From Meghimatium bilineatum (taxonomy: Eukaryota; Mollusca; Gastropoda; Stylommatophora; Philomycidae), in contig CM067298.1 of NCBI GenBank assembly GCA_034231615.1, forward strand, positions 55,456,883 to 55,520,882: DNA of 64,000 bases, in the 5' to 3' direction. The notes beneath the pieces are model-generated. The model was given only the letters and a program-made list of their open reading frames with translations. It ran no database searches and had not been told where the DNA came from. Shown here piece by piece: positions 58,810 to 64,000 of the stretch (its first letter is position 1; each line of letters opens with the position of its first letter). Made by a program: the position numbers and the translations under genes.

Positions 58810-61200
58810 AAATGTTGAGAATAATTCGTGTGCAATAATTAAGGAAAAATAAGGGTAAACTAAATGGTGATGTATTCAAAACGAAGATACTGAGATGAAT
58901 TACCAAGGTCCAACAGACGATGGTGGTCTAAATTAGAGAATATAATGTAACTGTATCGTAAGTATAGGAGTATGGTAATAGTTAAATGACGTTAATAAGT
59001 AGTTAACTATTTCGTGGTAAAGTAGAAATATGGCTATTTACATCATGAAGTTATACTCATATCGTTTCTTTAGGATTCGAAATAGCTTTTAGAAATGCAT
59101 TTTTTCTACTAGCTAAAAGCTCTAAGCAGCACCCAATAAATAAAGACAGAAACAAAACGGTCGATTAAAAAATAAATTTAAAAAAAAATAATCTAGTGCA
59201 CTGGCACTACTTCGAAAATGTTGTTTTAGATGACGTAATCAAGTACCAGATATAAATTTAACGGTACAACACGGCAACACTGAATGCAGTCGACTACGAA
59301 CAAAAACAGACAACGCTTAAAGTGATAAAAATAGCAAAACTATGTCACGGTATAATGTATTGTCGCAACAATTTCTTCAACGACTAACAAACCCACCTAC
59401 GTGAATCATTTCCAGCCAAGTTTGTAATAACCAGAGAAATGCATCAGTTCAAAGAAATGTCACAGATTAAAATTATTCATAACTAGAAATAAGAAACATA
59501 ATTATATGTTGACACAGAAGAAACAAAAATAACATTCAATACTGCTTGGTTGACCAGCATCTTCAACGTCTTATGAAGCCTTCATGTTCCACTTCAGATA
59601 ATTGTGCATACGCGGAAAATTGCTTACATATTTGGCACACAAAAAACAACAACAACAAAAAACATTGTTATTTCTAAGCAAATAAAGCTAACATGATTAC
59701 TCGTATTTATATTTATTTTAAATTTTTTGTCCGTATCATATTTTGATAGTCGAGTCAGATCAGCATTGTCTATGTATGTTGCCTAGTAATTTGTGCTAAC
59801 ACCCAATTATCTAGCACGATGTATTGTGGTATTTGTGCTGGACAGCATGGATACGTTGTTCAACAGTTTAAGTTGTGCCATATACGTCTAGTCTAAGCCA
59901 TTCATTTTCAGCATGATTATTCATTTGGGATTACTTACGTAGCCATTCAATATGTTGAAATACAAATGAAGTGTATTCACTAAATTTAACAAGACAGGAC
60001 CAACTTTCTAAATTTCACTTTTCAATTAACAATCGAGGGTTAAAGAAGAGGCGAAATAAATTGGTTTGATAAACATCAAAGAATAGTCCGGGCATGATAT
60101 TTCTTGACTCCTCCGAATGGCCGAGGATAGAGATGGACCTTTATGCTGATATCCCTAGTGTCACCCCTACGATACTAACGGCTTATATGCCTTATTATTA
60201 TTATTAGTATTAGTATTATTATAACTCTATGCCTTGGCAGTTTATTATCCCCATATCTTGAACTGAGAAGCCAATATATTCGTGGGCGATGATGTCTGAG
60301 GTGGAAACGGTGTTGGAAAATATTGCAGGGTGTTGGATATGGGTCGATTACGCCTATATCGTATGAAGTTTTAGGCTTGTGGAGAACTACGCTACTCTGC
60401 ATGATACTCGATTGAATGAACAGTGTTGCCAGTTAAACCTGACATTTTCAAGACAATTCCGTGTGTATTTTTTCTAAACAATTGCGCAAGTTCGGATTGT
60501 CATTGTTCTGTAGATACGATCGATCAATCAAATGGTCTCATATGCAGAGGACATAATGTAGAGCACACAATCAATGCGAGTAGGTGATGTCACAGTAAAC
60601 CGCTATAGATTTAACTTCCTATCGTTCAATGCAAGCGTGAAGCGCCGTGATGATTCACTGTCGATATCTTCGCTTACGCGGTGGTTAAGACGATATTTTA
60701 TGACGTAATGCAGACACCACATCGATCCTTTGCCTTTAGATTCTGTAAGTTATGTATCCTGCTATCAAGCGATCAATGCATAGGCATGATATTTTGGTTT
60801 GTTCGCTAGCTGAGCCAGTGATAGGTATAGTATTTATTATTTGTCTAGAGATATCCCTAAATTACGTCAATATTAGAGTTCATGAACAAGTTTGACAGCT
60901 GTTGACATTGGTGAAGGTTTGACGAAGATTTGTGTTAACTGTTAACATAACTGTTTTATATGCCGATTAAATGGTTCGAAAAACAAACAATCTTCGAATA
61001 AAATGAAAGTAAATAATGTAACGTTACGTCATTCTTCATCTAAAGCAGTTTTAAATGGATATAAGGGGGGGGGGGTGTGTGTGTTAAATTTGTCTTATAT
61101 TAAATAATCAGGGGAATCACTGAATTCTTGACACGCTTGTTTTGCAAGTTCAACGGGGTAAAAATAGGCAAACAATTGATGGCGTTAGTTATGGACAGCC
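58810..61200. other. No recognisable gene
   Basis: AT-rich sequence, with a G-run/GT-run at 61063-61083 as the only distinctive structure. Small open frames (for example 60175-60402 minus) lack motifs. Confidence 0.4.
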
Positions 61201-61209
61201 CCTTGGGTA

Positions 61210-61470
61210 TTCATTCATTCATTTTCCTTTTGCGCTGAAGTTAGCGCATAGGGCAGAAGTCAAATCTCTCCAATTATATCTGTTCAAAGATATTCTGTGC
61301 AGTTCTTGAATAGTATGAATATTGGTTGTTTTACTTTCTGTAAGTATTGTTCTTCTGGGTGTTTCTTTTGGTCTACCCCTTGCTCTTTTACCTGTAGGTA
61401 TTCCTTTTAGCTTCCGGTAGTGACGTCCGTTGATGGAGGGTGTTTCTCTAATCAAGTCTGGGTCATTTCT
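61210..61470 (-). mobile_element. LINE 3' end (family of 20640-21150)
   Basis: Minus strand, one frame: 'GIPTGKRARGRPKETPRRTILTESKTTNIHTIQELHRISLNRYNWRDLTSALCANFSAKGK'-type text (split here: GKRARGRPKETPRRTI, TIQELHRISLNRYNWRDLTS, ALCANFSAKGK). It is the complete C-terminal module of that LINE family, closely related to the end at 20640. Confidence 0.82.
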
Positions 61471-61801
61471 TCGATCGTTGGATTAATCAAATGACATCGT
61501 AAAGTCCACACCGATTTGTGTAACAGAATTCAGTTCATTCCCTTAGGTATACACTGTGATTTTAACGTTACGATCCTTCAGAGTATGTACAGAAGTTATA
61601 TCGTCTCATCTGAGACATAGTTATGTCCAGTTTGTAAAGTTACATCATCGGTAAAATCAGTTAATCATAAATCTGGCATTTTAAAGAAAACTATGATAAA
61701 CTTATAATTTGGCAGCTATTCTGGACAGGATGTAGCAGTCAGAAAAGTTTTTTGAAAATCGTGCCGATCTTGAACCTCCGCTTCTTAAAGTTCATGGTTA
61801 G

Positions 61802-62325
61802 GTGATGTTTGATATATGTTCAAATCTATATTTATTAATATCTAAACAAATTACAAACAAGTTAAAAATGAGAATTATAAAATGCTACATCTATTCTATA
61901 TTAATGTATGGCTCAGAAACATGGACACTAAATAAACAATTAGAAGACAAAATTGATGCCTTTGAGATGTGGGTATATAGAAGAATAGGGAGAACATCAA
62001 GGAAAGAGAAGAAAACAAATAAAGAGGTGCTAAAGACACTTAATATGAAGAAAGAACTACTAAGAGAAATAAAGATCAGGCAAATAAAATACTTTGGACA
62101 CATTAAAAGACATGACACCCTATTGAAGACCTTACTTGAGGGTAAAGTCAAAGGGAAGCGAGCAAGAGGTAGGCAGAGATACAAGTGGGAGAATAACATT
62201 ACACGATAGACAGGTTACAGTCTAGCAGAGTGCACCACCAAGACAAGAGACAGGAGATGTTGGAGATACGTTGCAGCCAACCTTCGTTGCGGAGACGGCA
62301 CTTGATGATGATGATGACGTTTTAT
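61802..62325 (+). mobile_element. LINE C-terminal end, well preserved, with TGA-repeat tail
   Basis: A 135-residue plus frame: 'KLKMRIIKCYIYSILMYGSE', 'TWTLNKQLEDKIDAFEMWVYRR', 'IGRTSRKEKKTNKEVLKTL', 'KIRQIKYFGHIKRHDTLLKT', 'GKVKGKRARGRQRYKWENNI'. A stop at 62207-62209 stands where Trp is expected. Past it the frame continues 'TGYSLAECTTKTRDRRCWRYVAANLRCGDGT' to its natural end, followed by gatgatgatgatgac, the short tandem 3' tail typical of RTE-type LINEs. It is the youngest-looking LINE end in the window. Confidence 0.88.
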
Positions 62326-62856
62326 ATTGTGTGTGCATCTTTTTAGTGGTAGATATTTTTTTCGCTACTTGACATCATTCCCACCAGTATAATCTGTACT
62401 GAGTTGTCATGTCATTTTACATGAAAAAATTAGTGTGAATTTTCGTGTTATGTCAGAACCCAAAACGGAAGCAAATAAAAACAACACTGTTTACATTATA
62501 TGTATGTCGTAAGAAGCGAATGAGGATATGGGTGTGGAATTGACTTTACTTTCCCATATATGGTCAAAATGACACATAAACCATGCTGAAATAGGACGTA
62601 TTCGACCGAAAGGGGCAAATATTGCAGCACAGCTAAAAACTATCACACAAAGCACTCTGTTCTCCTGAATGAATGCTGATAATTTGCAGGAGTTGAGAAC
62701 GATCGAAGAGGAAGAACAGATGTATGACAAGAAAAAAGTATACACAGACTAGAAAGCGCAGTCTGTAATGAATATCAAAGAGAGAACAAGTAATGTTCAT
62801 ACCCCATCGTGAATCGAGAACAAACAACATCACAAAATGTTCTCCTTTGGAACTCC

Positions 62857-63050
62857 CTGGCGTGATGTTTAGCCGTATGTTTTGCGCTCCAGAGGTCGTG
62901 CGTTTGTATCCCTCTCAAGACGTTTAGTTTATAAAGCGTCGGAGATATCTTGAGAGTCTCATTAGAAGCGACGGAGGAACGTGCTATGGGTGGTACTTCC
63001 AGAGACGTATCGATTCATTTTAGCGGAACGGAGTACATATTAGGTAACCC
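62857..63050 (+). mobile_element. Possible decayed tRNA-derived SINE
   Basis: The head 'tggcgtgatgtttagccgta' with, 35 bases on, 'gtcgtgcgtttgtatccc' resembles A- and B-box regions, but the B box (GCGTTTGTATCC) is degenerate. The body does not match the other SINEs here. Confidence 0.35.
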
Positions 63051-64000
63051 GAATAAAATGAAGTCAATCGTCTACGCTTTTTGAGTCTTTTGATCATTAT
63101 AAAATATAATTATACTTCTGCATTTGAAAACCAATGTAATGGATGCATATGACACCCAATAATACAATATCTAATACAATCAACCGTTGTTTAACACAAA
63201 ATATAATTACATTAAACTGGGAGATATATAATGGGTATCAATGGACACACAAGCAATATGTTTTAAAGTTTACAAAAGAAAGATTAACTGCTAATGAAAA
63301 TATAGTACACCGTATATAAAACACTGTATAATAAATCGGCGTTTCAGTCTGTCTTGCAAACTGTAAAACGCATTTTTTGTTTTCCGTTAATATCTATTGG
63401 TAAATAGTGTTACTTCAGTCCTACCTATTATCACACGAGATATACAATATAATGCATTTAAAAGAATAATGTTGGTGATTATTAAAAGTATGCGCTATTA
63501 TCTAAGCTGCAATTTAGCTACCAGAAATAACAAAAATATAGTCTCCAGAATAGGAAATCAACTCCATAAATATACACACAATCTTGTAACTAGAGAGCGA
63601 AGTCTGTGGCACAATCGTTCGCTAATTCTGGTAGTGCTTACTGTCACTGGACCGTGCATTGGCACAGGCTGACTAAACGTAGCAGCAAACTCAAAGTTTA
63701 TCTGCCAATACCATTACGTAATACTGTCCAGATTGGTACGTTATCGTAAGCACCTTCTGCTCTCCCTGACTAGCATAGATCGATACCTCTAGAATTATCA
63801 GGCATCTTAAAATATTTACTGTCCTTCGCAAATATTTGTCTTTTATTGGGAGTGGGGGAGGATGGCGTGTTGGGAGAGGCTGGGGTGGGGGAGGGCGAGG
63901 TGTTTGTAGTGACAGTGTAAACGTTTCCACCAAAAATTAGAGAAAGTACATTTAGAGTGACTTTTCGTTAAAAAAAAAAAGAAGGCAAACTGTCTAACCC

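Overview
The window is repeat-rich, AT-rich eukaryotic nuclear DNA from an invertebrate animal. No operons or ribosome binding sites are visible. The one long coding exon is bounded by a splice acceptor, and nearly everything else is transposon debris of animal type (RTE-like and RNase H-bearing LINEs, tRNA-derived SINEs, Tc1/mariner, hAT and MITE elements, (TA)n and minisatellites). The mixture suggests a lophotrochozoan, perhaps a mollusc. That is an inference; no marker gene here settles it.

Only two conventional genes are convincing. (1) 47491-49437, minus strand: one large exon of a type II membrane glycoside hydrolase family 31 protein of the MYORG (myogenesis-regulating glycosidase) kind. 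Both segments that should carry the catalytic Asp residues look altered, so it is probably a pseudoenzyme. (2) An intronless class A (rhodopsin-like, probably peptide-type) GPCR of about 358 residues, present twice on the minus strand (3775-4850 and 12710-13784), each copy broken at different single-base indels. Two further short islands (33410-33529 and 56326-56612, minus) look like possible exons of unknown genes.

The key structural point is that 3398-12233 and 12334-18099 are the same sequence in the same orientation, abutting exactly at a 100-N gap. The end of one contig repeats the start of the next. This is what two unmerged haplotypes joined by a scaffolder look like, so the GPCR is probably single-copy. 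The pair acts as a natural filled-site/empty-site comparison. Copy A carries a 2.4 kb transposon, a 410 bp MITE and a 211 bp SINE that copy B lacks, and each has target-site evidence.

Layout: 1-3300 LINE fragments and a Penelope-like tail; 3398-18099 the duplicated block; 18959-19878 a Tc1 (DD34E) relic; 20640-26765 a mosaic of 5'-truncated LINE ends with one nested insertion; 28520-29165 a 46-bp minisatellite; 29520-30545 a LINE interrupted by a SINE; 31060-46765 low-complexity and satellite DNA with scattered LINE ends and a LINE endonuclease domain (43690-45110); 47491-49437 GH31; 50415-54436 a miniature hAT element, a SINE, a 36-bp minisatellite and a MITE sitting inside a (TA)n array; 55745-62325 more LINE and Penelope-like relics and a possible exon. 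The most interesting object is the 2.4 kb element at 8325-10708. Its transposase has D-D-E motifs, but the second D and the E are about 83 residues apart, far more than in ordinary Tc1/mariner, and it is polymorphic between the two haplotypes.
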